Shown here: one piece after another, positions 1 through 8,008 of the stretch | How positions within the stretch are numbered: the stretch's first letter is position 1 | Layout of the letters: the number at the start of each line of letters is the position of its first letter | NCBI RefSeq assembly: GCF_003025035.1 | Contig: NZ_PYJN01000010.1 | Location: 62,001 to 126,000 of the forward strand | Length of the DNA: 64,000 nucleotides | Origin: Rhizobium sp. SEMIA4064 | GTDB taxonomy: Bacteria > Pseudomonadota > Alphaproteobacteria > Rhizobiales > Rhizobiaceae | Direction of reading: 5' to 3' | The notes under the pieces: model-generated | The model's input: only the letters and a program-made list of their open reading frames with translations | Told to the model about the DNA's origin: nothing | The model's database searches: none | Translations under genes and position numbers: made by a program

Positions 1-731
1 CGGATGTCGTCGGTCACATAGGGCCAAGGTGCTACGCAGACGCCAAGGCCGGCACTGGCAGCCTCCAGCATGAAGTAGAAATGCTCATATTCCACGCGCC
101 CTCCGGCCTCGACCGGCGCGCCAGACCGCGACAGCCAGTCACCCCAGGCGCGAAGGCGGGTTCTGGTATGAAGCTGCGGAACGCCAGCGAAATTTTCGGA
201 GGCGGTTCTTTCGAGGGAAGGGGAAAGAACGGGGCCTGTCTGCTCCGGAAACAACGCGATGACCTCCGCGCCCTGCGGCCAGGGTGCCGCCCCGACCCGG
301 ATCGCAACATCGAAGCCGTCGCGCGCAAAATCGACAGGACGGGACGATGCCGTCAGGCGGACTTCGATATTGGGATACTCGGCCTGAAATCGATAAAGCC
401 GCGGGATCAGCCAGCGCATGGTAAAGGTGCCGGGGCAGGAGACGTCGAGTGATCCGTCTTCCGTATCGGCTACCGACCGCACCGACATATCGATCTGATC
501 GAAAGCGGAGACCAAGCCCGACAACAGGGTCGAGCCTGCCTCCGTCAACCGTAGTTTGTTCTTCGGCCCCTCGAATAGCGGCACACCCAGCACATCCTCG
601 AGATGCTGGATCTGCCGGCTGACGGCGCTATGCGTCACGTTTAGCTCGTCCGCCGCCAGCGTCATCCGTCCATGCCGGCCGGCGGCTTCGAAGGCACGTA
701 AGGCGTTAAGGGATGGGATGCGGCGGGCCAT
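1..731 (-). CDS. LysR-family transcriptional regulator, GcvA-like (3' end cut by window edge)
   Basis: An open frame starts at the ATG at 729-731 (minus strand) and runs unbroken off the left edge, so about 243 residues of a protein of roughly 300 are present. The N-terminus MARRIPSLNALRAFEAAGR is followed by a LysR winged helix-turn-helix (TLAADELNVTHSAVSRQIQ, about residues 23-42), then the start of a periplasmic-binding-type effector domain with the 'DVAIRVG' stretch typical of GcvA/AmpR-like members. The regulator is divergent from the methyltransferase at 931 across about 200 bases, so that gene is one possible target. The effector is unknown. Confidence 0.88.
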   Translation of the reverse strand, partial: MARRIPSLNALRAFEAAGRHGRMTLAADELNVTHSAVSRQIQHLEDVLGVPLFEGPKNKLRLTEAGSTLLSGLVSAFDQIDMSVRSVADTEDGSLDVSCPGTFTMRWLIPRLYRFQAEYPNIEVRLTASSRPVDFARDGFDVAIRVGAAPWPQGAEVIALFPEQTGPVLSPSLERTASENFAGVPQLHTRTRLRAWGDWLSRSGAPVEAGGRVEYEHFYFMLEAASAGLGVCVAPWPYVTDDI

Positions 732-930
732 GTGAGATTTCCGAACAGCTTTTGTTCGATCATATCGGTTTTCTTCCTGTGCGCCATAATGTTTTGTCCT
801 GCTTACAATGTAAATTTTCCCATTGAGGGAACAATGACGTTCGGAATGCGCGAGCATTTTCGGCGATGGCAACGCTATGCTTGACGAACCGCGAGGCTGC
901 TCAGCCCAGCCAGACAATGAGGATGAAGAG

Positions 931-1713
931 ATGATGGCCAGCAGACATCAGGACGGCAGCGCAGGTGACGCGAACTACGGCGTGATCGGCACGAATTACG
1001 CAAAATATCGCCAGCCGGATCCGCATATTGCGGCGTTCATCCAGGCCGCCTTGGGCGATGCCCGCAGCGTCCTCAATGTCGGTGCTGGCGCCGGCTCCTA
1101 TGAGCCCGTTGATCGCGCGGTGACGGCGGTTGAGCCGTCTGCATCGATGCGGGCGCAGCGGCCGGTGCATCTGCCTGCAGCCATTGACGCCACTGGCGAG
1201 AAGCTTCCCTTTGCTGATGGCAGTTTCGATGCCTGCATGGCGACATTCACCGTGCATCAGTGGTCCGATCTGGCGGCAGGGCTTGCTGAGATGCGGCGGG
1301 TGACGCGCGGTCCCGTCCTGATCCTCACCGCCGATCCGGACGAACTCGATCGCTTCTGGCTCGTTGACTATGCGCCGGAAGTGATCGCGGTGGAGGCACG
1401 CCGCTACCCGCAGATAGCGACCATCAGCGAGGGGTTGGGAGGCAATGCCAAAGTCATTCCGGTGCCGATCCCGCTCCATTGCACGGACGGTTTCGGCGAG
1501 GCCTATTACGGGCGCCCGGAACGCCTGCTGGAGCCGGGTGCCCGTCTCGCCAACTCGGCCTGGAGTTTCGTCGATGCTTCGATCGGCGACCGCTTCGCCT
1601 TCGATCTCGGACGCGATCTCAAGGACGGTACATGGGATGCCAAATACGGGCATCTGCGTGCGCAGCCGGAATTCGAGGGATCGCTAAAACTGATTGTCGG
1701 TAGGCGATCCTGA
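931..1713 (+). CDS. class I SAM-dependent methyltransferase
   Basis: Predicted soluble methyltransferase of 260 residues. The SAM-binding glycine loop is SVLNVGAGAGSYEP (motif I), followed by an acidic position in AVEPSASM. FADGSFDACMATFTVHQW is the UbiE/MenG-type motif IV region, so this is a Methyltransf_11-like fold. I chose the ATG at 931 because a GGATGAAGAG ribosome-binding site lies just upstream. An in-frame ATG at 877 would add 18 unconserved-looking residues. The substrate cannot be told from sequence. The gene ends near a strong hairpin shared with the convergent DAHP synthase gene. Confidence 0.85.
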   Translation: MMASRHQDGSAGDANYGVIGTNYAKYRQPDPHIAAFIQAALGDARSVLNVGAGAGSYEPVDRAVTAVEPSASMRAQRPVHLPAAIDATGEKLPFADGSFDACMATFTVHQWSDLAAGLAEMRRVTRGPVLILTADPDELDRFWLVDYAPEVIAVEARRYPQIATISEGLGGNAKVIPVPIPLHCTDGFGEAYYGRPERLLEPGARLANSAWSFVDASIGDRFAFDLGRDLKDGTWDAKYGHLRAQPEFEGSLKLIVGRRS

Positions 1714-1772
1714 AACGGAGGAGGAGGCTTGTCCTGAGGCGCCTGGTGAGGGCAAGCTTGAAAGCGACCGGT

Positions 1773-1804
1773 GGTCGTTCACCAATGTATATCGGTGAAC
1801 GACC
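1773..1804. terminator. bidirectional hairpin between convergent genes
   Basis: An 11-bp perfect stem (GGTCGTTCACC at 1773-1783, GGTGAACGACC at 1794-1804) with a 10-base loop lies between the stop of the methyltransferase (1713) and the stop of the DAHP synthase (1820, other strand). There is no clear T-run on either side, so it may act as an RNA-stabilising end rather than a classical intrinsic terminator. Confidence 0.55.
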
Positions 1805-1819
1805 CCTTGATCGGAAATG

Positions 1820-2884
1820 CTATTGGCGGGCCATCCGCCGCCGTGTTTGTGCGGCTCGGGCCAGTTCCTCCAGCGTGCGGACGGACGTTGGCCAATCAAT
1901 GCAGCCGTCGGTGATGCTTTGGCCATAGACCAGCGCTTTACCGGGCACCAGATCCTGGCGGCCGCCGACGATATTGCTCTCCATCATCATGCCTTTGATG
2001 CGACGGTCGCCGGCAGATATCTGCTCTGCGACGGAGCTGACGACCATCGGCTGGTTCTCGGGGTTCTTGCCGCTATTGGCATGGCTGGCATCGATGATGA
2101 TCCGCGGATCAAGTCCGGCCTGCTGAGCCTGCGCCGATACTGCCTGCACGCTGGCCGCGTCGTAGTTGGGTTGCTTGCCGCCGCGCAGAATGAGGTGGCA
2201 ATCCTCGTTGCCGCGTGTCGAGGCAATCGCTGCAAGGCCTTCCTTGGTCACCGCCGGGAAATGATGCGGCTGCGAGGCCGCCACGATCGCATCGAGCGCG
2301 ATCCTTGCATCGCCATTCGTGCCATTCTTGAAGCCGACCGGGCATGAAAGGCCAGACGCGAGTTGGCGATGCACTTGGCTCTCGGTCGTCCTTGCACCGA
2401 TCGCACCCCAGCTTACCAGATCGGAAATGTACTGCGGCGTGATCGTGTCGAGATATTCGCAGCCGGCGGGCAGCCCGATCTCGTTGACGTCGATCAAAAG
2501 GCTTCTGGCGATGCGCAATCCCTCTTCGATGCGGTAGCTTCCGTCGAGATGAGGATCGTTGATGAGGCCCTTCCAGCCGACCGTGGTGCGAGGCTTCTCG
2601 AAATAGACCCGCATGATGATTTCGAGATCGTCGGCGAACCGGTCGCGCTGTTCTTTCAGGCGGGCGGCATAGTCGCGCGCTGCGACAGGGTCGTGGATGG
2701 AGCAGGGGCCGATCACCACGATCAATCGATCGTCGTCATTGTTCAGGATGCGATGGACGGCGCTACGCGCTTCCGTCACGGTTGTGGTGACGGCCTCATC
2801 CCGCGGGATCTCCTCTATGATACGGGAGGGCGAGGTGAGGGCAGTGATCTCGACAATTCGCAAATCATCAGTGGAATTCAACAC
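1820..2884 (-). CDS. 3-deoxy-7-phosphoheptulonate (DAHP) synthase, class I
   Basis: Condenses phosphoenolpyruvate and erythrose 4-phosphate, the first step of the shikimate pathway, in the cytoplasm. The 354 residues match the length of the AroF/AroG/AroH family. Visible motifs are VVIGPCSIHDP (residues 56-66, with the metal-ligand Cys61), FEKPRTTVGWKGL, GARTTESQVHR, PVGFKNGTNGD, and the C-terminal metal-binding DASHANSGK. The start is a GTG at 2884 placed inside a hairpin, with AAAAAGGA in its loop; a TTG follows directly. A leader peptide and terminator-like hairpin lie upstream, implying regulation by aromatic amino acid supply. Rhizobia usually carry a class II enzyme as well, so this is probably a second isozyme (family knowledge, not shown here). 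Confidence 0.95.
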   Translation of the reverse strand: MLNSTDDLRIVEITALTSPSRIIEEIPRDEAVTTTVTEARSAVHRILNNDDDRLIVVIGPCSIHDPVAARDYAARLKEQRDRFADDLEIIMRVYFEKPRTTVGWKGLINDPHLDGSYRIEEGLRIARSLLIDVNEIGLPAGCEYLDTITPQYISDLVSWGAIGARTTESQVHRQLASGLSCPVGFKNGTNGDARIALDAIVAASQPHHFPAVTKEGLAAIASTRGNEDCHLILRGGKQPNYDAASVQAVSAQAQQAGLDPRIIIDASHANSGKNPENQPMVVSSVAEQISAGDRRIKGMMMESNIVGGRQDLVPGKALVYGQSITDGCIDWPTSVRTLEELARAAQTRRRMARQ

Positions 2885-2915
2885 GGTATCGGTTCCTTTT
2901 TGGGGTCATACCGTG
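2882..2915 (-). promoter_or_regulatory. inverted repeat enclosing the ribosome-binding site of the DAHP synthase gene
   Basis: On the minus strand CACGGTAT (2915-2908) pairs perfectly with ATACCGTG (2889-2882). The loop carries the AAAAAGGA ribosome-binding site, and the GTG start codon is the end of the right arm. Folding would hide the start codon, so translation initiation could be structure-controlled. Confidence 0.5.
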
Positions 2916-2920
2916 CCGAC

Positions 2921-2949
2921 AAAAAAGCCGCCAGGTAGGACTAGCGGCT
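2921..2949 (-). terminator. intrinsic terminator in the DAHP synthase leader (putative attenuator)
   Basis: Minus-strand AGCCGC (2949-2944) and GCGGCT (2931-2926) form a 6-bp stem with a 12-base loop, directly followed by six T residues (2926-2921). It lies between the leader peptide stop (2981) and the structural gene start (2884), the arrangement of a ribosome-mediated attenuator. Part of the left arm (CCGCT) could instead pair with AGCGG at 3003-2999 inside the leader peptide reading frame, giving a possible antiterminator. Confidence 0.7.
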
Positions 2950-2980
2950 GTTCGGGTCTATGTCGTTGCGTCGATTTTAC

Positions 2981-3055
2981 CTACGCACGCGCCCGCCTCC
3001 GCTGAGAGCAGCGGTACGAATAAAATCGCGAGGCATTTGCGCAGGTGAATGACAT
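2981..3055 (-). CDS. 24-residue leader peptide rich in aromatic codons, upstream of DAHP synthase
   Basis: A short minus-strand frame begins at ATG 3055, preceded by a GAGAGG ribosome-binding site with 4 bases between, and stops at TAG 2981. The peptide starts MSFTCANAS and has the run RFYSYRC at residues 10-16, so Phe, Tyr and Tyr codons lie within four positions (residues 11, 12 and 14), plus Phe3. It ends just before an intrinsic terminator hairpin and 97 bases before a gene of aromatic amino acid synthesis. By analogy with amino-acid biosynthetic attenuators, ribosome stalling at these codons would let transcription pass. The frame and motifs are visible; the regulation is inferred. Confidence 0.6.
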   Translation of the reverse strand: MSFTCANASRFYSYRCSQRRRARA

Positions 3056-3095
3056 GCGGCCTCTCTACGACAAAAAAGACGGCTTGTCGATAATG

Positions 3096-3123
3096 TTGAT
3101 ACTTTCGCAGCGCATCATCACAA
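3096..3123 (-). promoter_or_regulatory. candidate promoter for the leader/DAHP synthase transcript
   Basis: TTGTGA (3123-3118), a 16-base spacer and TATCAA (3101-3096) form a weak sigma-70-like pair about 40 bases before the leader peptide start. This is a pattern match only. Confidence 0.25.
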
Positions 3124-3364
3124 CCTTCGTTGTGGGCGGAGGCTTCTCGCTTTTGCTTCAAGACCTTCCGAGAACTGCTTGCAGCTTCTTGGCCCTCTGC
3201 GGACAGTGCCCCCGAAACAATGCCATTGTCCTGGCATTGGAGAGGTCAGGTCATGCAAATGAGAATATCATTATATATAATATGACGAAAATAAAAATCT
3301 ACCTCCGGATGTGATGCATCCGGTTGGTAGTTGCTCTAAAATGTAAGAATACCCTAACTCGGAA
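3124..3364. other. intergenic stretch with two inverted repeats
   Basis: No credible gene is seen between the DAHP synthase leader and the porin terminator. Two hairpins are visible: CAATGCCA/TGGCATTG at 3218-3225 and 3232-3239 (8-bp perfect stem, 6-base loop), and CCGGATG/CATCCGG at 3305-3311 and 3317-3323. The stretch 3255-3300 is strongly AT-rich. A plus-strand frame across 3045-3314 has no ribosome-binding site and no recognisable product. Confidence 0.5.
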
Positions 3365-3400
3365 GGACCGGCCCAACTTCGCTGGAAGTTGGACCGGCCC
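3365..3400 (-). terminator. strong terminator hairpin of the porin gene
   Basis: A 16-base stem with two G-U wobbles (minus strand GGGCCGGTCCAACTTC, loop CAGC, GAAGTTGGGCCGGTCC) lies 47 bases after the porin stop codon. The following bases are only moderately T-rich, but stem strength and position fit transcription termination of a highly expressed gene. Confidence 0.8.
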
Positions 3401-3446
3401 CCATCCGATCAGGGGTCAAGTCAGATCAGATCTCAGAAACGAGGTC

Positions 3447-4508
3447 TTAGAAGCTACGCTGGAAGCGCAGAACGCCAGCCCACTGGTCCTGGTTGATGGA
3501 GTCCCAGTTGGTGTAGGAAACTTCCGGCTGAACCAGCAGGTTCTTGACCGGGTTCCAACGAAGGTTGGCGGTAGCTGCGAAGATCTTCGAGTCGGTGTAA
3601 GCAACCTGAGCGTTGGCCTGGAGCTTGTCGTTGAACGGAACGGTGACGCCGCCCCAAACAGCCCAATCGCCCCAGCCGATGCCCTTGGCCGGGCCGGCGC
3701 CGTTTGCGCTGGCGTACTTGTTCAGCTTGTCGCCGTCCGTGTTCCAGCCGCCCATGACGAACGCCTTGAAGACGCCGAAGTCGGCATCGGCGCGAGCCTT
3801 GATAGCGCCTTCTTCAACGATCGAGTCATAACCGCCGACGATCTTGAAGCCGAAGTTGCCAGCCTTATAACCAGCACCGGCAACAACGTCCGGAGCGTAA
3901 TGGTCGGAGCTGTCTTCGCCGTTGACGCCCTTGGCGCCCGAACCGGAGTTGGAGTCTTCGAGCGAGATAACAGCGGTGAAGCCGTTGCCTGCGTCGTAGT
4001 TGTAGGTCAACTGGTTGAGTTCGTACGGGCCGTCATAGACCACGTCGTCGTTGATGACGTTGCCGGCATAACCCATGTACAGGTTATACTGCGAGTCGAG
4101 CTTACCAACGGTGAAGCCAGCGAGGCTGATGTTGGCGAACAGGAGCTTCGTGGTGGTCGAGCCACCTTCCTGCCAATCCCAACGGTAGATGGTGTTGGTC
4201 TTCAGCGGACCGAATTCGGTGTCGCTTGCGGTGTCAACGCTCAACTGAGCGCGGGTGTGCCACAGCGTGCCGAAACGGTCAGCCGGGTTGTAGGCGTTGT
4301 ACCACTTGCCTTCGGTACGGACCATGCCGCCGATCTTGAGGCAGGTCTCAGTGCCCGGGATAAAGAAATAGCCGGCGCCGTATGCGTCGCAGATGCGGAC
4401 GTATTCGAGCGGTTCCGGCTCAGCAGCAACAACAGCGTCAGCAGCGTGTGCGCCTGAAACTACTGCGAGGGCAGCAGCGGAGCCGAGAAGAAGGCTCTTG
4501 ATATTCAT
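3447..4508 (-). CDS. ropA: outer membrane porin, RopA/Omp2b family
   Basis: A 353-residue outer membrane beta-barrel porin of the rhizobial RopA / Brucella Omp2 type. The signal peptide is MNIKSLLLGSAAALAVVSGA with cleavage after AHA. The mature N-terminus has AAEPEPLEYVRICDAYG followed by FIPGTETCLKIGG, the family's hallmark with its two cysteines. The chain ends in aromatic Phe (RFQRSF), as expected for BAM-dependent insertion. I chose the start at 4508 because TTGGAGTTTTT precedes it and the signal peptide begins there; the frame stays open 21 codons further upstream. Monocistronic, with a long 5' region and a strong terminator. Confidence 0.93.
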   Translation of the reverse strand: MNIKSLLLGSAAALAVVSGAHAADAVVAAEPEPLEYVRICDAYGAGYFFIPGTETCLKIGGMVRTEGKWYNAYNPADRFGTLWHTRAQLSVDTASDTEFGPLKTNTIYRWDWQEGGSTTTKLLFANISLAGFTVGKLDSQYNLYMGYAGNVINDDVVYDGPYELNQLTYNYDAGNGFTAVISLEDSNSGSGAKGVNGEDSSDHYAPDVVAGAGYKAGNFGFKIVGGYDSIVEEGAIKARADADFGVFKAFVMGGWNTDGDKLNKYASANGAGPAKGIGWGDWAVWGGVTVPFNDKLQANAQVAYTDSKIFAATANLRWNPVKNLLVQPEVSYTNWDSINQDQWAGVLRFQRSF

Positions 4509-4936
4509 AAAAACTCCAATCCAATATAGATTGGGCACAGGCCATCGCGCCGAAAAACCGACGTGCCTCACCCTATCCCTGTTAAAAACCCCGACTCGGG
4601 AGAAACGGGCCCCACCCGCTTCTGTTCGTCATTAAGACCGAATTCCTTCAAAGTAATATGATATATTTTTCACAGAATGACGTTTTCTTGATTTTTCATT
4701 TTAAGTTGCAGGAAAGCCACATCTGCAAATACAGATAGTAAGGTTACCGAAATGTAAGGTTCCCGTAATGCTATCTACGTAATAATCACTTCGGATTAGG
4801 AAATCTGTTCCGGCTGCAGCGCGCTCTTGGAAGTCGCGGAAGTTCAATGCTGAACGTGCGTGTGCGGCACGCAGACCAAGTCGACGCCGTTGACGACATC
4901 GCGAACTGGATTGATGTAAGGTGAAGGGCCGTCCGA
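4509..4936. other. porin upstream region; AT-rich, probably the promoter and long leader
   Basis: The 428 bases between the porin start and the VanZ-like gene hold no confident gene. About 4630-4800 is markedly AT-rich and probably carries the porin promoter (transcribed leftward). Bases 4846-4936, read on the minus strand, form an open continuation of the VanZ frame after a single TAG (see findings). A 25-codon plus-strand frame from ATG 4847 or so has no evident ribosome-binding site. Confidence 0.45.
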
Positions 4937-5302
4937 CTAATACAGAACGGTTCGCTTCGAGGACGGCGATATCAGCTTGCTAAGGACGGCGCCGATCGCG
5001 ATGCCCCAGAGGCCACCGGACATGTCCACGATGATATCCATCGGAGAACCGTAACTTCCATTCGCCACGAAATGCGAGAAGCCGAGCACCGAGACGCTGC
5101 CGATCATCAACAGGCAGGTGAAGGAGGGCGATTGCGGATAAGCAAGGCGCGCCAGCATGCCCGCGACGCAGAGTGCGCCGGCACGATACATGTTGAAGGG
5201 ATTGCCCAGTTCGGCCTGTAAATTGAGATGCGCGAGGGTCACGGCAACCAGTGCCGCGATATAGCTCCACGCGATAATTTTCAAAAACCGACCTGATATC
5301 AT
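4937..5302 (-). CDS. VanZ-like small membrane protein
   Basis: 121 residues with four predicted membrane segments (about residues 8-26, 38-54, 61-79 and 92-112). The segment DIIVDMSGGLWGIAIGAVLS resembles the last helix and loop of VanZ-like proteins (D-(I/V)-D-x-x-G). Function is not established for this class; VanZ itself affects teicoplanin resistance in Gram-positives, which need not apply here. The same frame stays open for 30 codons beyond its TAG stop, so the C-terminus may once have been longer. The neighbouring porin and cys genes offer no functional hint. Confidence 0.7.
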   Translation of the reverse strand: MISGRFLKIIAWSYIAALVAVTLAHLNLQAELGNPFNMYRAGALCVAGMLARLAYPQSPSFTCLLMIGSVSVLGFSHFVANGSYGSPMDIIVDMSGGLWGIAIGAVLSKLISPSSKRTVLY

Positions 5303-5457
5303 GGGGCTATTGTATAGCAGCGGCGGACTGAAACTCCAGTCTCCCGCGTTTGCTATGAGTTGTGATCACCATCTTGCGATGCACACATTTTATGTGTTCG
5401 GGAAATATATTGTTGCGCACGACGAAAAGCTAACGGCGCTTATGGCTAATATTTTCT

Positions 5458-5486
5458 AAAAAAAAGGGGCCGTTCGGCCCCTTTTT
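5458..5486. terminator. bidirectional intrinsic terminator after cysN
   Basis: A-tract, stem GGGGCC (5466-5471), loop GTTC, stem GGCCCC (5476-5481), then a T-tract. It is symmetrical, so it can serve cysN on the minus strand 22 bases after its stop and would also block plus-strand transcription. Confidence 0.9.
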
Positions 5487-5507
5487 CCATCACCAATTTA
5501 CCGTCGA

Positions 5508-6992
5508 TCAAATATCGCTGGCGGCGTTCGCCCAAATCTCCGCGGCCTGTGCTGCGGTGACGCGACGAACTTCGGTTTCGTCGCGGCGGCTGCTGAAGAG
5601 TTCGCTGGCCATGATCTGGTCGGCAAGATCGGCCGGCAGCGACAGGAGTACCCGTTGGCCATCCTTATGAATGCCGCCGACGTCGGCGCGCTTGCCGGTG
5701 ATCATGCCGCCCGCAACCGTGTTGTTGGTTTCGGGGTCGATCAGGATGAAGGAGCCGGTCGAGCGGTTCTGCTCGTAGGGATCGAAGACCGCAGCTTCGT
5801 CGAAGGAGAGGCGGACCTTGCCGATCGCGTTCATCCAGAGCGCCTGTGCAGGTGCCCAGGCGCCGGTCTTCAGCTCGAGCTGAGCGATCGGCTGCACCTG
5901 CACGCGCTGGCGACGGCTGCCGCTCTTCAGCCAGTAACGCTTGCCGGGCTCGATGCCCTCCGGCTGCAGCGCGACGATCTGCGCGTCGAAGGAGAGGCCG
6001 GATTGCGGCTGGCTGTCGATGGCGACGATCATGTCACCGCGCGATACGTCCACCTGCCGGTCGAGCACGAGCGTGATCGCGTCTCCTGCGACGGCAGCGT
6101 TACGGACGAGATCGAAGGTGACGATCTTGGAGACATTGGCGACCATGCCCGACGGCAGGATCATGACGCTGTCGCCCGGCTTCACCGAGCCGCCGGCAAC
6201 GGTGCCTTGATAGCCGCGGAAGCTTTCGCCCGGTCGTGACACGCGCTGGACGGAAAGGCGGAAGCCGACCGCCTGTGCCGAACGCACGGTGGCGAGTTCC
6301 AGCGTCTCGACCAGCGTCGGGCCGGTGTACCAGGGCATGGCGGCCTGGCCGGAATAGACGACGTTCTCGCCCTTCAGCGCCGACATGGGGATTGCGGTGA
6401 TCTGCTTGACGCCGAGCGACAGAGCGAATTCGCGGAAATCATGCGAAATCTTCTCGAAACCGGCGCGGTCGTAGTTCGTCAGGTCGATCTTGTTGATGGC
6501 AAGTACGAACTGCTTGATGCCGAGCAGCGAAGCGATCGTCGCATGGCGGCGCGTCTGTTCGAGGATGCCCATGCGCGCGTCGACCAGCAGCACGGCGAGA
6601 TCGGCGGTGGAGGCGCCGGTCGCCATGTTGCGGGTATATTGCTCATGGCCGGGCGTGTCGGCGACGATGAAGGAGCGCTTATCGGTCGAGAAATAGCGAT
6701 AGGCGACATCGATGGTGATGCCCTGTTCGCGCTCGGCCTGCAGGCCGTCGAGCAGAAGTGCGAAGTCGGGCAGGCCGAGATCGTTCTGCTTGCCGGTGGA
6801 ATCGCGCTGCAGCGTGGCGGCCTGGTCTTCCTTGACGGCCTTGGTGTCCCAGAGCAGACGGCCGATCAGCGTGGATTTGCCGTCGTCGACGCTGCCGCAT
6901 GTGATCAGGCGAAGCGGGCGCGAGTCGCGCACTGCCTTGGCGGGCTCGGCGGCCGGCAGGGTGACGACGTTTGCGGTTGCGGCTGCGGTCAT
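5508..6992 (-). CDS. cysN: sulfate adenylyltransferase subunit 1 (GTPase), CysN
   Basis: GTP-driven regulatory subunit of ATP sulfurylase. With CysD it makes adenosine 5'-phosphosulfate (APS) from sulfate and ATP. It has 494 residues. EF-Tu-like GTPase motifs are GSVDDGKST (P-loop, about 33-41), ADTPGHEQY (G3) and AINKIDLTNYD (G4), followed by beta-barrel domains. The start at 6992 lies one base after the cysD stop, giving translational coupling; the upstream in-frame extension is cysD sequence. Many rhizobial NodQ/CysN proteins carry a C-terminal APS kinase (CysC), but here the chain ends at NAASDI with no kinase domain, which fits the APS-type reductase encoded nearby. Confidence 0.96.
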   Translation of the reverse strand: MTAAATANVVTLPAAEPAKAVRDSRPLRLITCGSVDDGKSTLIGRLLWDTKAVKEDQAATLQRDSTGKQNDLGLPDFALLLDGLQAEREQGITIDVAYRYFSTDKRSFIVADTPGHEQYTRNMATGASTADLAVLLVDARMGILEQTRRHATIASLLGIKQFVLAINKIDLTNYDRAGFEKISHDFREFALSLGVKQITAIPMSALKGENVVYSGQAAMPWYTGPTLVETLELATVRSAQAVGFRLSVQRVSRPGESFRGYQGTVAGGSVKPGDSVMILPSGMVANVSKIVTFDLVRNAAVAGDAITLVLDRQVDVSRGDMIVAIDSQPQSGLSFDAQIVALQPEGIEPGKRYWLKSGSRRQRVQVQPIAQLELKTGAWAPAQALWMNAIGKVRLSFDEAAVFDPYEQNRSTGSFILIDPETNNTVAGGMITGKRADVGGIHKDGQRVLLSLPADLADQIMASELFSSRRDETEVRRVTAAQAAEIWANAASDI

Positions 6993-6993
6993 C

Positions 6994-7947
6994 TCAGAAA
7001 TATCCTTCACGCTTCTTCTTTTCCATGGAGCCGGATTGGTCGCGGTCGATGGCGCGGCCCTGTCGTTCGGAAACCGTGGCGATTTCCAGCTCTGCAATAA
7101 CGTCTTCGAGGGTGGTGGCAGTCGAGCGGATCGCGCCCGTCAGCGGGAAGCAGCCGAGCGTACGGAAGCGGATGACTTCCTCGCGCTTGACCTCGCCGGG
7201 CAGCAGTTCGAGCCGCGGATCGGCGGCCATGATCATCATGCCGTCGCGCTCAACGATCGGACGCTTTTCGGCGAAATAGAGCGGCACGATGGGAATGTCC
7301 TCGGCCTGGATGTAGCGCCAGATATCGACCTCGGTCCAGTTGGACAGCGGGAAGACGCGGACGCTCTCGCCCTTGCGGATCTGGCCGTTATAGACGTTCC
7401 AGAGTTCCGGCCGTTGATTGCGCGGATCCCAGCGATGGTCCGGCGTGCGGAAGGAATAGATGCGTTCCTTGGCGCGCGAGGCCTCTTCGTCGCGGCGCGC
7501 ACCACCGAAAGCGGCGTCGTACTGACCTGCATCGAGCGCCTGGCGCAGCGCTTCCGTCTTCATGATGTCGGTATAGCGTGCCGAGCCATGGGTGAACGGC
7601 GTGACGTTTTCGGCCTTGCCGCGCGGATTGATGTGTTCGATCAGGTCGAGGTCGTACTTCTTCACGATCTCGTCGCGGAAGGTGATCATCTCGGCAAACT
7701 TCCAGCCGGTGTTCACATGCAGCAGCGGGAAGGGCACGCGGCCAGGATAGAAGGCCTTGCGGGCCAGATGCAGCAGCACCGAGGAATCCTTGCCGATCGA
7801 ATACAGCATCACCGGACGCTCGAATTCGGCCGCCACTTCGCGGAAGATGTGAATCGACTCGTTTTCTAGCGCCTTCAAATGCGGGTCGAGCGGCGGCTTG
7901 GTGCTCTGCGGATTGGAGAGTTCCGTATCCGGACGGCTATCAGGCAT
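6994..7947 (-). CDS. cysD: sulfate adenylyltransferase subunit 2, CysD
   Basis: Catalytic subunit of the heterodimeric ATP sulfurylase, of the PAPS-reductase/N-type ATP pyrophosphatase fold. It has 317 residues. The PP-loop is [16 protein letters not shown] (about residues 48-63, SxGKDS), followed by [12 protein letters not shown] and the conserved C-terminal [14 protein letters not shown] and [15 protein letters not shown]. It overlaps or abuts cysN (stop at 6994, cysN ATG at 6992) and lies 128 bases after cysH on the same strand, so cysH-cysD-cysN probably form one transcription unit for sulfate assimilation. Confidence 0.96.
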   Translation of the reverse strand: MPDSRPDTELSNPQSTKPPLDPHLKALENESIHIFREVAAEFERPVMLYSIGKDSSVLLHLARKAFYPGRVPFPLLHVNTGWKFAEMITFRDEIVKKYDLDLIEHINPRGKAENVTPFTHGSARYTDIMKTEALRQALDAGQYDAAFGGARRDEEASRAKERIYSFRTPDHRWDPRNQRPELWNVYNGQIRKGESVRVFPLSNWTEVDIWRYIQAEDIPIVPLYFAEKRPIVERDGMMIMAADPRLELLPGEVKREEVIRFRTLGCFPLTGAIRSTATTLEDVIAELEIATVSERQGRAIDRDQSGSMEKKKREGYF

Positions 7948-8008
7948 TTCTAACTCCAGAATTCAGATAGTTCCGACCGGGAGGCTGGCCGGAAGAACAG
8001 GATGTGTT

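Noticed and set aside
3045..3314. 89-codon plus-strand frame between the DAHP synthase leader and the porin
   Set aside because: No ribosome-binding site, no recognisable product, and it overlaps the proposed leader promoter on the other strand.
5508..6992. CysN-CysC (NodQ-like) bifunctional protein
   Set aside because: The frame ends at about 494 residues with no APS kinase P-loop after the GTPase and barrel domains.
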